A DNA stretch of 64,000 nt from Bifidobacterium boum. GTDB taxonomy: Bacteria > Actinomycetota > Actinomycetes > Actinomycetales > Bifidobacteriaceae. Below are positions 24,680-36,088 of this stretch, one piece after another. The DNA lies in the NCBI RefSeq assembly GCF_000741535.1, contig NZ_JGYQ01000018.1:1-64000 (forward strand), read 5' to 3'. The position numbers and the translations under genes were made by a program. Position 1 is the stretch's first letter. Each line of letters begins with the position of its first letter. Under the pieces are notes generated by a model, which was not told where the DNA came from, ran no database searches, and saw only the letters and a program-made list of their open reading frames with translations.

Positions 24680-25266
24680 ATATCTGCTTTCGCTTTGTCC
24701 GTGGGATTAACTCCCGCGCACAATTGATATATATTACACACACCGAGCGGATATGCAAATCGGAAACGTTATCGGCGTGTCGCCTATTATTCCAATGGGG
24801 AATCCAAGATGACACGCTGATTTCGGTGATACTTCATCACGAATCCGCGACGTGTATTTGCGGGAATCCGCTCACACGGCAGACGGTTCAATCGGCGAAA
24901 CCGGACGATTGGTCAGGACTGACGCCTGTTTTGTGAGGATTCGCTCACAAAACGAGCCGCGGAACAGCCACAACCCGGCGCCCGGACTCCATGAGGGGTG
25001 GTTGTGTGAGGGTTCACTCACACAACCACCACCACGACGCCCCGAATCCCCCGACCGCATTCCCGAGACGGCCGGAATGTGAGGTTTTTCCTCACACAAC
25101 GATCATCGTGACGAGCAACGCGCCTCCCGCGACGCCCGTCAGTGTGCACTGCCTTCCACACACAGCACATCACCCCGCAGCACCCAAGCGACGACCATGC
25201 AACACCTGTACACTCCCACGGAGCACCACCGCAACACCCCAGCGCTCCCACCGTACCTGCCCTCGC
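24680..25266. other. Non-coding region between tRNA-Asn and tsaD
   Basis: 587 bp without a convincing gene. It carries four TGTGAG-type palindromes in the array at 24857-25096 and a Pro/His-codon-rich stretch near 25140-25260 that looks non-coding. Beyond the array no promoter or hairpin stands out. Confidence 0.6.
24857..25096. repeat. Array of four palindromes with 73-bp spacing
   Basis: Palindromes are centred at about 24868 (GCGGGAATCCGC, followed by TCACAC), 24940 (TTTTGTGAGGATTCGCTCACAAAA), 25013 (arms GGTGGTTGTGTGAG and CTCACACAACCACC) and 25087 (GTGAGGTTTTTCCTCAC). Centre-to-centre distances are about 73 bp each time. The sequences between them share no obvious similarity. Confidence 0.7.
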
Positions 25267-26310
25267 TCACACACTGATGGTCGTCAGCGGCATGGCTGAG
25301 TCAATCGGGAAATCAGGATCAGACGGTTTGACTCCGGCCTCGACCAGATTCACGCCGAGCATCGCGACCATCGCACCGTTGTCCGTGCATAGCTTGATCT
25401 GCGGGATGCGTACCTGTACCCCGCAACGCTCCCCTTCTTCGAGCAGCTTGGCTCTCAGCTGCGAGTTCGCGGAGAATCCGCCGCCGACAATCAGTGTCTT
25501 TGACCCGTACTGTTCGCATCCGTGCATCGCCTTGCGCGCCAAGACGCTCGCCACCGAGTCCGCCAGCGAGGCGCACACATCATCAACGGGAATAGCCGTG
25601 CCCTCGGCCTGCTGTTCCTCAATCCATCGCGCCACCGCGGTCTTGACACCTGAAAAGCTGAAATCATACGGGTGCTCGCGACCGGCTTTACCCTGGGTCA
25701 GACCTTGAGGTACGCGGATGGCGTGAGGATCCCCCTGCTGCGCGTGACGGTCGATATGTGGGCCGCCTGGATATGGGAACCCGAGCAGACGCGCGACTTT
25801 GTCGAAGCACTCCCCTGCCGCGTCGTCAAGTGTCGTGCCGACCACATCAATATGCCGTGCGACATCTTCGACATGCAACAGCGACGTGTGGCCGCCGGAA
25901 ACAATCAATGCGAGCGTATCCGGCGGGAATGCACCGAATTGCAGCTGCGTGACCGCGATATGTCCGATGACGTGATTGATGCCGTATATCGGCTTGTGCG
26001 CCGCCCATGCGAGCGCTTTGGCCCCTGAAACCCCGACGGCGAGGCATCCCGCGAGCCCAGGACCCGCTGAGACCGCGATTGCGTCGACATCGGAAAGTTC
26101 AAGCCCGGCATCGGCGAGCGCCTGCCGGACGCATGGGACGAAAGCTTCGGCGTGGGCGCGCGAGGCGATTTCGGGGATGACACCGCCGTAGCGGGCGTGT
26201 TCGTTCATGGATGAGGCGACGACGTTGGACAGGAGGGTGCGGCCTTGGACGATGGCGGCTGCGGTTTCGTCGCAGGTGGATTCGATGCCGAGGACGATTG
26301 GCTGGTTCAT
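25267..26310 (-). CDS. tsaD: tRNA N6-adenosine threonylcarbamoyltransferase TsaD
   Basis: A 347-residue Kae1/Gcp/YgjD-family enzyme that joins the threonylcarbamoyl group to A37 of ANN-decoding tRNAs together with TsaB and TsaE. Visible motifs are GIESTCDETAAAIV at the N-terminus, the metal-binding HIGHIA-type HVIGHIAV at about 110, PGLAGCL, and near the C-terminus CTDNGAMVAMLG. It starts at ATG 26310, overlapping the rimI stop, and is the last gene of the comEA-to-tsaD run. Length and motifs are normal. Confidence 0.96.
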   Translation of the reverse strand: MNQPIVLGIESTCDETAAAIVQGRTLLSNVVASSMNEHARYGGVIPEIASRAHAEAFVPCVRQALADAGLELSDVDAIAVSAGPGLAGCLAVGVSGAKALAWAAHKPIYGINHVIGHIAVTQLQFGAFPPDTLALIVSGGHTSLLHVEDVARHIDVVGTTLDDAAGECFDKVARLLGFPYPGGPHIDRHAQQGDPHAIRVPQGLTQGKAGREHPYDFSFSGVKTAVARWIEEQQAEGTAIPVDDVCASLADSVASVLARKAMHGCEQYGSKTLIVGGGFSANSQLRAKLLEEGERCGVQVRIPQIKLCTDNGAMVAMLGVNLVEAGVKPSDPDFPIDSAMPLTTISV

Positions 26311-26903
26311 GCTTGGTTCCTTTGGGTGTGTGTGGTGGATTCAGCGGGTGCCGCGGTGGTTGTGGTTCCGGGCGTGCCGGATGTATCAGGCGTGCCGGAC
26401 GTGTCGGGCAGGGTGAAGCCGGCGATGTGGGGTTTGAGGTCGAGCGCCATGGTGTAGGCGTCGACATTGTCCGGCTGGTAGTAGTGTTTGCGCCGTCCGA
26501 GTGTTGTGAAGCCGTAACGCTGGTAGAGTGCGAGCGCCGGGGTGTTGTCGACGCGCACTTCGAGGAGGATGCGGCGTGCGCCTTGTGCGCGTGCCCGGTC
26601 GGTGAGCGCGGTGAGCAGTTGGGTGGCGATGCCATGGTGTTGGTGTGGTCGGGCGACGCCGATGGTCATGAGTTCGGCGTCGTCGCCGTCGTACCAGTAG
26701 CCGGCGTATCCGCGGACTGGTAGGGTGCCGGGTTGTGCGGGCTGGCTGGTGTCGATGTCGATGAGGTAGGTGCGTGCGGGGGCGTTGAGTTCTTGATGGA
26801 TCATGGTTTGTGTCCATGCCCCGCGGCCGAACAGGTCGTGTTCGAGGCTGGTGAGGGTGGTGACGAGCGGTTCGCGTTCGAGTGTGGTGTAGTCGACGAT
26901 CAT
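26307..26903 (-). CDS. rimI: Ribosomal-protein-alanine N-acetyltransferase RimI
   Basis: A 198-residue GNAT-family acetyltransferase. The acetyl-CoA loop is visible as TIGVARPHQHHGIATQLL (R/Q-x-x-G-x-A form) at about 82-100, followed by ARRILLEVRVDNTPALALYQ and RYGFTTLGRRKHYY, typical of RimI. I chose ATG 26903, which lies 31 bp after tsaB; an upstream ATG at 26963 would overlap tsaB. The Thr/Pro tail after about 175 is longer than in most RimI proteins and looks disordered. The link to t6A genes is a known gene order. Confidence 0.9.
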   Translation of the reverse strand: MIVDYTTLEREPLVTTLTSLEHDLFGRGAWTQTMIHQELNAPARTYLIDIDTSQPAQPGTLPVRGYAGYWYDGDDAELMTIGVARPHQHHGIATQLLTALTDRARAQGARRILLEVRVDNTPALALYQRYGFTTLGRRKHYYQPDNVDAYTMALDLKPHIAGFTLPDTSGTPDTSGTPGTTTTAAPAESTTHTQRNQA

Positions 26904-26934
26904 GGGTGTGTTGTGCCGGTTGGGTTGTGGGCTG

Positions 26935-27813
26935 TCAGTGGGTGTCCGCTGCGGTGGCGGCACCGTGGTTGAGTACGTGTTTGAGTGGGTTGGGGACGGA
27001 TACGTCCGGTCGTCTCAGGTAGAGTGGTTCGGCGGGCGCGGGGGTTGCGCCGCCGTTGAGTTGGGTGATGGCGAGTTCGGCGAAGGCTTGTAGCCCTTCC
27101 TTGCCTTGTTCGGGTAGCGATGCGTCGAGTATGGTGTATGCCTGTTCGAGTTGGTTCCACGCGTCGCTGTAGCGTTGGGCGCCATGGCCGATGATGTCGA
27201 TGCGGTAGTCTCCGGCAACGGTGTGGAGTTGCTTGGCGGCTTGGTTGACGCGTTGCACGATGCTGTCCGGATAGTCGATGTCCATGCGGATGAGTGTGGC
27301 GAGTTGTCTGCGCTGTTCGGCGGGTTGCGAAGTCTGCAGCGCGCTGCGGTAGGCTTGGGCGTCGATGAGTTCGAAGTACAGTTGGCGGCGTCGTGCGTCG
27401 TTGACGGCGAGGATGAGTCGACGCTCAGTGGTTTCGGCTTTGTCAGCGCCATCGTCCGAGGTCTGCGCTTGGTGTTGGGCGATGGGTGTGAGACTGCCGT
27501 CATTGTTGCGTATGATACCGAGGAGGGCTTGCGCGTCGAGGATGTTCTGTCCAATCAGTTGGGCTCCGGTCGCGAAGGCGAGCGCTTTGGCGGTGACGAT
27601 GCCGGCTCGCAGCCCGGTGAATGGTCCGGGCCCGGTGCCCACGATGATGCGGGTTAGGTCGCTTGGCTGGATGCCGGCTTGTTCGCAGGCTTTCGCGATG
27701 TTGACTTGGAGGCGTTCGACGTGGGTTCGCGAGTCGGTTTCGATGATGGGCCGGTGGCCGACAAGCCCGACTGTTGAACCGTATGATGTGTCGATGACTA
27801 GGGTGTGCGTCAT
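26935..27813 (-). CDS. tsaB: tRNA threonylcarbamoyladenosine biosynthesis protein TsaB
   Basis: A 292-residue ASKHA-fold protein, the TsaD partner. The N-terminus MTHTLVIDTSYGSTVGLVGH and the segment IIVGTGPGPFTGLRAGIVTA at about 57-80 are typical of YeaZ/TsaB. The C-terminal half carries a long insertion (about 110-200) with a charged linker (ADKAETTERRLILAVNDARR) and ends YLRRPDVSVPNPL, the usual TsaB end. It lies 35 bp after tsaE and 31 bp before rimI. Confidence 0.93.
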   Translation of the reverse strand: MTHTLVIDTSYGSTVGLVGHRPIIETDSRTHVERLQVNIAKACEQAGIQPSDLTRIIVGTGPGPFTGLRAGIVTAKALAFATGAQLIGQNILDAQALLGIIRNNDGSLTPIAQHQAQTSDDGADKAETTERRLILAVNDARRRQLYFELIDAQAYRSALQTSQPAEQRRQLATLIRMDIDYPDSIVQRVNQAAKQLHTVAGDYRIDIIGHGAQRYSDAWNQLEQAYTILDASLPEQGKEGLQAFAELAITQLNGGATPAPAEPLYLRRPDVSVPNPLKHVLNHGAATAADTH

Positions 27814-27848
27814 GGTGCCTCCCGTAATGTTGCGAATCCTTGGCTACT

Positions 27849-28457
27849 TTACTCTTCGCTGCTGTCCGGGCGGGTCAACTGGTTGATACGTTGCCGCCAG
27901 GAGTCGCCGACGGGGATGAGGCTGACGGTTCTGGTGCCGTCGCTGGTCAGTTCGCCGGTGGTGTCATGTCGGTTGGGTGTGCTGATTGGCCGGTCGATGT
28001 GGATGTCGAGACGCTGGTCGGCGAGCGCGGCGGCCATTTGTTCGCCCCATTCCATGAGGATGATGGTGTTGTCGCCGGGGTTTTCAAGTTCTTCGTCCAA
28101 GCCGATGGATTCGAGTTCGTCAAGAAGCCGGTCGACGCTGTCTTCTCCGGGGGCGTACGCGTTGCCGCCGAGCCGGTAGGCGTCGACGTGGATGAGGGTT
28201 GCCGGGGTGCCGTCGGAGAATTGTCCGTGCAGCTCGCGGGCGATGGTGAAGGTGGGTGAGACGACGGGTTCGTTCACGTTGAGCCCTGTTCCGATGCCTT
28301 GGGCGAGAGTGGTTTTGCCGGCTCCGAGCGGCCCGGACAGGAGGATGACGTCGCCGCCGTGGGCTTGTGCGGCGATACGGATGCCGAGCTGATGCATGGC
28401 TGCCGCGGTCGGGGCTTCGATGGTGATGGGTGTGGTGGGTGTGGTCGGTTGGGGCAT
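27849..28457 (-). CDS. tsaE: tRNA threonylcarbamoyladenosine biosynthesis ATPase TsaE
   Basis: A 202-residue P-loop ATPase. Walker A is LSGPLGAGKTTLAQGIGTGL at about 40-58, followed by VVSPTFTIARELHG, HVDAYRLGG and IILMEWGEQM, the TsaE/YjeE signatures. The ATG at 28457 is chosen because the longer open frame upstream has arginine/proline-rich, non-protein-like content. The C-terminal 35 residues are polar and probably disordered. It powers the TsaBDE complex. Confidence 0.93.
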   Translation of the reverse strand: MPQPTTPTTPITIEAPTAAAMHQLGIRIAAQAHGGDVILLSGPLGAGKTTLAQGIGTGLNVNEPVVSPTFTIARELHGQFSDGTPATLIHVDAYRLGGNAYAPGEDSVDRLLDELESIGLDEELENPGDNTIILMEWGEQMAAALADQRLDIHIDRPISTPNRHDTTGELTSDGTRTVSLIPVGDSWRQRINQLTRPDSSEE

Positions 28458-28498
28458 GATTGTGCTTTCTTTGGGTTGTGGCGCGTTCCGTGTTGGGA

Positions 28499-29482
28499 TT
28501 ATGCGGCGGGTTTGCCTTTGCGGGCGATCAGTTGGATGGCTTGTTCGAGGGCGTACACGGGGTCGCCGCCGTTGGTTTTGCTTTGCTCGTCGGCCCAGGC
28601 GAGCTGTGTGATGCATGCTGCGAGCCCGGCTGAGGTCCATCCGGGCAGTTGGCGCATGGTGTTGCGCATGACCCACGGGTTGACTTTCGCTTCGGCTTGG
28701 CTGATGGTGCCGGCGCGTACGGCGGCGGCTTTGGCGATGGTGCGGAGTTTCATGGCGAGCGCGCCGATGAGAGCGATCGGATCGGTGCCTTGTTCGACGG
28801 CTGATCGCATGGCGATGATCGCTCCGGTGGTGTTGCCGGCCATGGCGGTGTCGGCGACGGTGAAGCCGGTGACTTGCGGGTTGGCGGTCAAGTATTGGTT
28901 GACTCGATTCAGGCTCATGGGGTTGTCGTCGAAGTCGAAGCATAATTGTTCGCACATGGCGGCGAGTTCGCCGGTATGTTCACCCAGGACGGCGACGAGC
29001 TGCTGGCATGCTGCGGGTTCGATACGCCGGTTTCGTTGTTCGAATTGTCCGGTGACGAATTGGAGTTTCGCGTCGGTGCGTTTCAGGTCGGCGGGCTTGT
29101 TGATGTAGGCGCCGGTGCGCGTGAGCTGGTCGAGGAGCCGTTTGCCTTTGGGACCGCCTTCATGCTGGGCGATGACGATGCTGGCGTGCTTCGGGTCAGC
29201 GAGCGCTTGCTTGCTGTAGGAGACCATGGTGTCGCCGAGCGGCTCGTCGGCGTTCTGCAGGTTGCGTACGATGACGATGGAAACCGGGGACAGCAGGGAC
29301 GGGCTGACGGCTTCGTCGAATGCGTACCGGTCGGCGATTGTGGCGTCAAGTTCGATGAGTTCGGCATCCGGTCGGGCGTGTTGCGCTTGCTGTCGCAGGT
29401 CGCGGACCGCTTGATCGTTGAGATAGGGGTCACCGCCGGTGACGACGCAGAACGGTGCGTGGGATAGTGTCGTGGATGCCAT
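28499..29482 (-). CDS. holA: DNA polymerase III delta subunit HolA
   Basis: A 327-residue clamp-loader subunit that opens the beta clamp. The N-terminal AAA-like domain starts PFCVVTGGDPYLNDQAVRDL and contains SPSLLSPVSIVIVRNLQNAD, where the conserved F/L-S-x-x-R-x-V/I-xVRN region lies. The middle has SIVIAQHEGGPKGKRLLDQL, and the C-terminal collar domain ends ALEQAIQLIARK. I chose ATG 29482, 31 bp after comEC, because the upstream extension looks non-coding. Order comEA-comEC-holA is frequent in bacteria. Confidence 0.93.
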   Translation of the reverse strand: MASTTLSHAPFCVVTGGDPYLNDQAVRDLRQQAQHARPDAELIELDATIADRYAFDEAVSPSLLSPVSIVIVRNLQNADEPLGDTMVSYSKQALADPKHASIVIAQHEGGPKGKRLLDQLTRTGAYINKPADLKRTDAKLQFVTGQFEQRNRRIEPAACQQLVAVLGEHTGELAAMCEQLCFDFDDNPMSLNRVNQYLTANPQVTGFTVADTAMAGNTTGAIIAMRSAVEQGTDPIALIGALAMKLRTIAKAAAVRAGTISQAEAKVNPWVMRNTMRQLPGWTSAGLAACITQLAWADEQSKTNGGDPVYALEQAIQLIARKGKPAA

Positions 29483-29513
29483 GGTTCCAATCTCGCGGTA
29501 TCGGTGGACATCG

Positions 29514-31250
29514 TCATGCCGGAGGCTGACTTGTCGGAGGGCTGGTGTCGGTGCGGGGCGTGGACTGCCAGGAGTCATCAAGCATGGCGCGTGTTTCGGC
29601 CAGCCATGTGGTGATGCGTTCCCCCGCGGGACGACGATACCGTGTGCCGGTGCCGTTGCCGCGAAGCCTGCATGCCGCTGCGATGATACTCATCATCATG
29701 ATTGCCGCGGCGAGCGCGAGGAGACTGCCGCGGATGCCGGATGGCCATGCCAGGCTCGCCCATGCAGGCGATCCGCACGCGTGTGCGATCCATGCCATGA
29801 CTGCGGTGCCGCAACTGGACAGCCATGCGGCGGCGAACGCGATGGGAGGGGCGAACGGGGCAAGTATCAGGGCGATGAGCCCGGTGATGGTGGACCAGCT
29901 GACGAATGGGGCGACCAGCAGGTTCGCGAGAGTGGACAAGAGCGGGATGCTGGGCTCCATGAGAATCTGGATTGGCAAGGTCAGGGCTTGTGCGGCGATG
30001 GTGATGCTGACAGCTTGTGCGAGTGTGCGGGGCAGATGGCGGGCGAGCAACCGTTCAATAGGCTCGTTGAGCAGCGTGATACCAAGCACTGCGGCCGCGG
30101 ACAAGGCAAACCCGTAGCTTGTGGCTTTGCTTGGGTCGATGACAAGGATGAGTATCACGCTCCAAGATAAGGCGCTGACGGCTTGGTGACGCCGTCCGGC
30201 GAGCATGGCGAGACTGCTGAACCAGCCCATGGCTAGGGCTCGCAGCACGGAATGCGAGGGGTAGACGAGCCCGGCGAGCCCATGGTAGGCGATGAGAACG
30301 GCGAGTGCAGCCGCCCATCGCGGCATGCGGCATGCGGCGCACGCCCACAGGACCAGTTGGGCGATGAGGATGAAATGGCCGCCGGAAACAGCCATGAGAT
30401 GCATGATGCCGGCGTCGCGGAATTCCTGTTCTACCTGGTTCGCGTACGTGGTGTCGATCTCGCCGGTGTCAGCCGGCCCGGCGTACGACTGGCCGAGCAT
30501 GCCGCAGGTGACGCCGGGCACGAGGATTCTGCCTTGGTCGGATAATCGCGCGGTGGTCGCGGCGAACCGGTGACGCATCCGATTGGCGAGCGCACGCGGG
30601 GCGTTCGGCTGGCTGATGATGGTGAGCGCTGTCATATCAGTGGCCCAGACGGGTCGGCTCCCGTACCGGGCGGGACTGAGGCTGGCTTGGAATCGGACGT
30701 GCATCCCGTGGTCGAGGCTGGCGCATTGCTGTCCGACGGCGAACACTCGTGCCGGTGCGTGTGAGCGGCCGGCGTTGAACCGGGTGATGATGATGTCGGC
30801 CTGGCAGTCGTACCCGCGCACGCTGGACGCGGTCAGCGGCGTGTTGACGCTTGCTTCCATGCTGACGAGTGTCGCCGTGTCGGACTGGGAGTATCGGATC
30901 GCTGGATCATGCGCCTGTGATTGACGGTGGGCGTGTACGGTGAGCACACCGACCAGCAAGCCGGCGACGGTGAGCAGCATCACCATGCCGGCGTATGACG
31001 GACAGCTCACGTTGGAAACCGGACCGGGGCGACGCGCGTATCGGTAACGGTATGCCACTGCGGCGCCGATACCGCCGAAGAGCATGATGAAACCTGCGGC
31101 CGCACACCAGAATGTCACCCGTGTGACGGTTGCGGAACCTTCCAGCATGTCAACGAGCCTGTTGCCTGCAAGCTGTCCTGTCCACACGGCGAGCGCGACA
31201 GGTAAAGCTCTCAGGTCGCGCCGGCCGTCCACGCGTACTTGCCGGATCAT
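29514..31250 (-). CDS. comEC: ComEC/Rec2-family membrane protein
   Basis: A 578-residue multi-span membrane protein. Spans begin at about 10, 45 and 90; a soluble OB-like domain (about 120-270) contains DCQADIIITRFNAG; the ComEC core follows from about 285 (HLMAVSGGHFILIAQLVLWA) with further spans to about 540. ComEC forms the DNA-uptake channel in transformable bacteria. The C-terminal metallo-beta-lactamase-like domain of long ComEC proteins is absent, as in many actinobacteria. It overlaps comEA by four bases. Bifidobacteria are not known to be naturally competent in ordinary culture, so its activity is uncertain. Confidence 0.88.
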   Translation of the reverse strand: MIRQVRVDGRRDLRALPVALAVWTGQLAGNRLVDMLEGSATVTRVTFWCAAAGFIMLFGGIGAAVAYRYRYARRPGPVSNVSCPSYAGMVMLLTVAGLLVGVLTVHAHRQSQAHDPAIRYSQSDTATLVSMEASVNTPLTASSVRGYDCQADIIITRFNAGRSHAPARVFAVGQQCASLDHGMHVRFQASLSPARYGSRPVWATDMTALTIISQPNAPRALANRMRHRFAATTARLSDQGRILVPGVTCGMLGQSYAGPADTGEIDTTYANQVEQEFRDAGIMHLMAVSGGHFILIAQLVLWACAACRMPRWAAALAVLIAYHGLAGLVYPSHSVLRALAMGWFSSLAMLAGRRHQAVSALSWSVILILVIDPSKATSYGFALSAAAVLGITLLNEPIERLLARHLPRTLAQAVSITIAAQALTLPIQILMEPSIPLLSTLANLLVAPFVSWSTITGLIALILAPFAPPIAFAAAWLSSCGTAVMAWIAHACGSPAWASLAWPSGIRGSLLALAAAIMMMSIIAAACRLRGNGTGTRYRRPAGERITTWLAETRAMLDDSWQSTPRTDTSPPTSQPPA

Positions 31251-32002
31251 CGGGCGACCGCCTGAGAGCGTATTTTTTCGAGGGTTTTCGCACCGATCCC
31301 TTTGACGTTGAGCAGGTCGTCAACACTGGTATACGGACCGTGTTCGGCACGATAGTCGATGATGCGCTGCGCGGTGACCGGGCCGACACCGTTCATGCGT
31401 TGCAGTTGCGCGGCATCAGCGGTGTTGATGTTGATCCGCCCGTCATCCTGCTGTCCGGGCGGTGTGGCGCTTGCTGTAATGTCAGGCTCACCTCCCTCCT
31501 GCGCTGCGGGTGGTGATGCTTCACCATGCTGCACGTCCGGGCTTGTTGGGCTTGCTAAGGGTGCTGTGCCGGAAGTTGGTGACGATGACGATGGCAGTGC
31601 AGCTGTGCTGGAAGATACTGTCGCCTCTTCAATCCGGGTGAGGTTCACGGATTGGCGGATCAGCAGCGTCAAACTCGTGCACAATGCCGCGACAAGCATC
31701 AGGATGATTGTCGCGGCTTGCCGGGGAGTGCAGGCGATCCGTGGGCGGGATTGTACAACCGGCGATGATGCCGCGCGCTCGCTCGTATCGCAGGCGCGCA
31801 CCCCGCCGAGCTTCATCAACATGCCGTTGTCGGCATGATCGGCGTGCGTGTGAGCGTCGTCATGAGTCTCAGTGCGAGTCTCCCCAGGAGCTTCGGAGCG
31901 CAACGTGCGTTGGCGTGCGGACGGCGGCGGGGGCGGCGGGTTCAACGTCCGCTCCCCCGCTCGGGCCGTATCGTAATCGTGTGCATAATGAAAACCACCC
32001 AT
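31247..32002 (-). CDS. comEA: ComEA-type helix-hairpin-helix DNA-binding protein
   Basis: Up to 251 residues. The first 60 are Pro/His-rich, a membrane segment lies at about 97-115 (QAATIILMLVAALCTSLTLL), then a Ser/Thr/Pro linker, and the C-terminus (about 187-251) has two helix-hairpin-helix units (ININTADAAQLQRMNGVGPV and VDDLLNVKGIGAKTLEKIRS). It binds double-stranded DNA outside the membrane for ComEC. The start is uncertain: ATG 32002 lies inside the 3' arm of the leuS terminator hairpin, so a later start, for example near 31825, is plausible. It overlaps comEC by four bases. Confidence 0.85.
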   Translation of the reverse strand: MGGFHYAHDYDTARAGERTLNPPPPPPSARQRTLRSEAPGETRTETHDDAHTHADHADNGMLMKLGGVRACDTSERAASSPVVQSRPRIACTPRQAATIILMLVAALCTSLTLLIRQSVNLTRIEEATVSSSTAALPSSSSPTSGTAPLASPTSPDVQHGEASPPAAQEGGEPDITASATPPGQQDDGRININTADAAQLQRMNGVGPVTAQRIIDYRAEHGPYTSVDDLLNVKGIGAKTLEKIRSQAVAR

Positions 32003-32037
32003 GACTCCAGCATGCCGGGGTCATGGGTGGTATGCAC
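31981..32037 (-). terminator. leuS terminator hairpin
   Basis: ACCACCCATGAC (31994-32005) pairs with GTCATGGGTGGT (32020-32031), with outer GTGCAT/ATGCAC arms. TTTTCATT follows on the minus strand. It lies about 100 bp after the leuS stop. Confidence 0.75.
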
Positions 32038-32138
32038 GCCAGTCGGAGCAATGTGGACAGAGGATGTCCGCCAAGCCGGCAGACGTTCCGCGTGCTCGCA
32101 GTACGGGCGGTTATCGTGCGAGCGTCAGTAGCAATCGT

Positions 32139-35093
<2,955 letters not shown>

Positions 35094-35135
35094 AAACAAG
35101 GATTATTGCCGTACAACGGGACACGATGCGCCAGG

Positions 35136-35984
35136 CTATCCATTATCCGAACGAATCGGCGGCGGGTTGAGCTTGGATGACGGCGTATACCGCAACTGGT
35201 CGCTCATCTGTCCGGCGAACGACTTCCACGTTTCCGAGCGGACCATCTGCTTGAGAATGGTGTCGATCTTCGCAGCGAGCGCCCGCTCCCCCGTCTTGAC
35301 GCTGATCGCATGCAGGGACGACCCGAAGGTGTCCGACACCACATGCAGGTAGGCGGAGCCTTCGTTGGCGGCGAGTCCGGCGAGCGCCGCATCATCGCCA
35401 CTGATGGCGTCTGCTTCGCCCACGAGCAGTGCGGTGACGCATTGCAGGTAGGTGTCACGTTCTTGGATGTGCGCTGCCGGCTGACGGCGTTGGATGCTTG
35501 CGGCGGCGCCTGATCCGGTGACGGTGCACACGTTGCGGTCGGCGAGGCTGGCGGTACTGGTGATACGTTTGGTGTCGGCGGTGCGGATGAGCAGGCCTTG
35601 CTTGGCGTTCAAATACGGGCCTGCATACGTGGCGTCGGCGCTGCTTGCCCCGGTACCGATCGGCAGGGGTGCGGCGACGAAGTCGACGGTGCGCCGGCTG
35701 AGTTTGTCCTGATAGTTGGCTGCGGTGACGGATCGGAAGATGATCTGCTTTTTCGCGTACCCCAGCTGGTTGGCCACGTACGTGGCGACGTTGATGTCGA
35801 ATCCGGAGTAGGAGCCGTCATGGAAACGACTGAGCCCCGGCATGTCGGCCGCCACGCCGATGGTGATGGCGGGCCCTTCCGGCATGTTGGCTGTTGCGCG
35901 TGCCGTAGGACCGCAACCGGCGAGCATGGTAGTGGCGAGCAGTGGGCACAATGCCATGGTGAGGATTCGGCGTAGCCGTCGCAT
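35136..35984 (-). CDS. Extracellular solute-binding lipoprotein, amino-acid ABC transporter family 3
   Basis: A 282-residue lipoprotein. The signal peptide ends in the lipobox TTMLAGC at about residue 24. The mature part reads ITIGVAADMPGLSRFHDGSY then SGFDINVATYVANQLGY, the start of bacterial family 3 solute-binding proteins (SBP_bac_3, usually for polar amino acids). No permease or ATPase genes lie beside it, so the partner transporter is elsewhere or the protein acts alone. The ligand cannot be told from the sequence. Confidence 0.85.
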   Translation of the reverse strand: MRRLRRILTMALCPLLATTMLAGCGPTARATANMPEGPAITIGVAADMPGLSRFHDGSYSGFDINVATYVANQLGYAKKQIIFRSVTAANYQDKLSRRTVDFVAAPLPIGTGASSADATYAGPYLNAKQGLLIRTADTKRITSTASLADRNVCTVTGSGAAASIQRRQPAAHIQERDTYLQCVTALLVGEADAISGDDAALAGLAANEGSAYLHVVSDTFGSSLHAISVKTGERALAAKIDTILKQMVRSETWKSFAGQMSDQLRYTPSSKLNPPPIRSDNG

Positions 35985-36088
35985 TATGGGGCCACCTCCA
36001 TGTTCGGGTGCTCGGGTTGGTTCCGTTGTGTTCAGACCTTAGCGGTTTGCCGTCATGTGCGCTTCAAGCGAAGTCGGTCAAACGGCGA

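Noticed and set aside
24857..25096. CRISPR array
   Set aside because: Only the short palindrome is shared, repeats differ in their arms, inter-repeat segments exceed 45 bp, and no cas genes are present.
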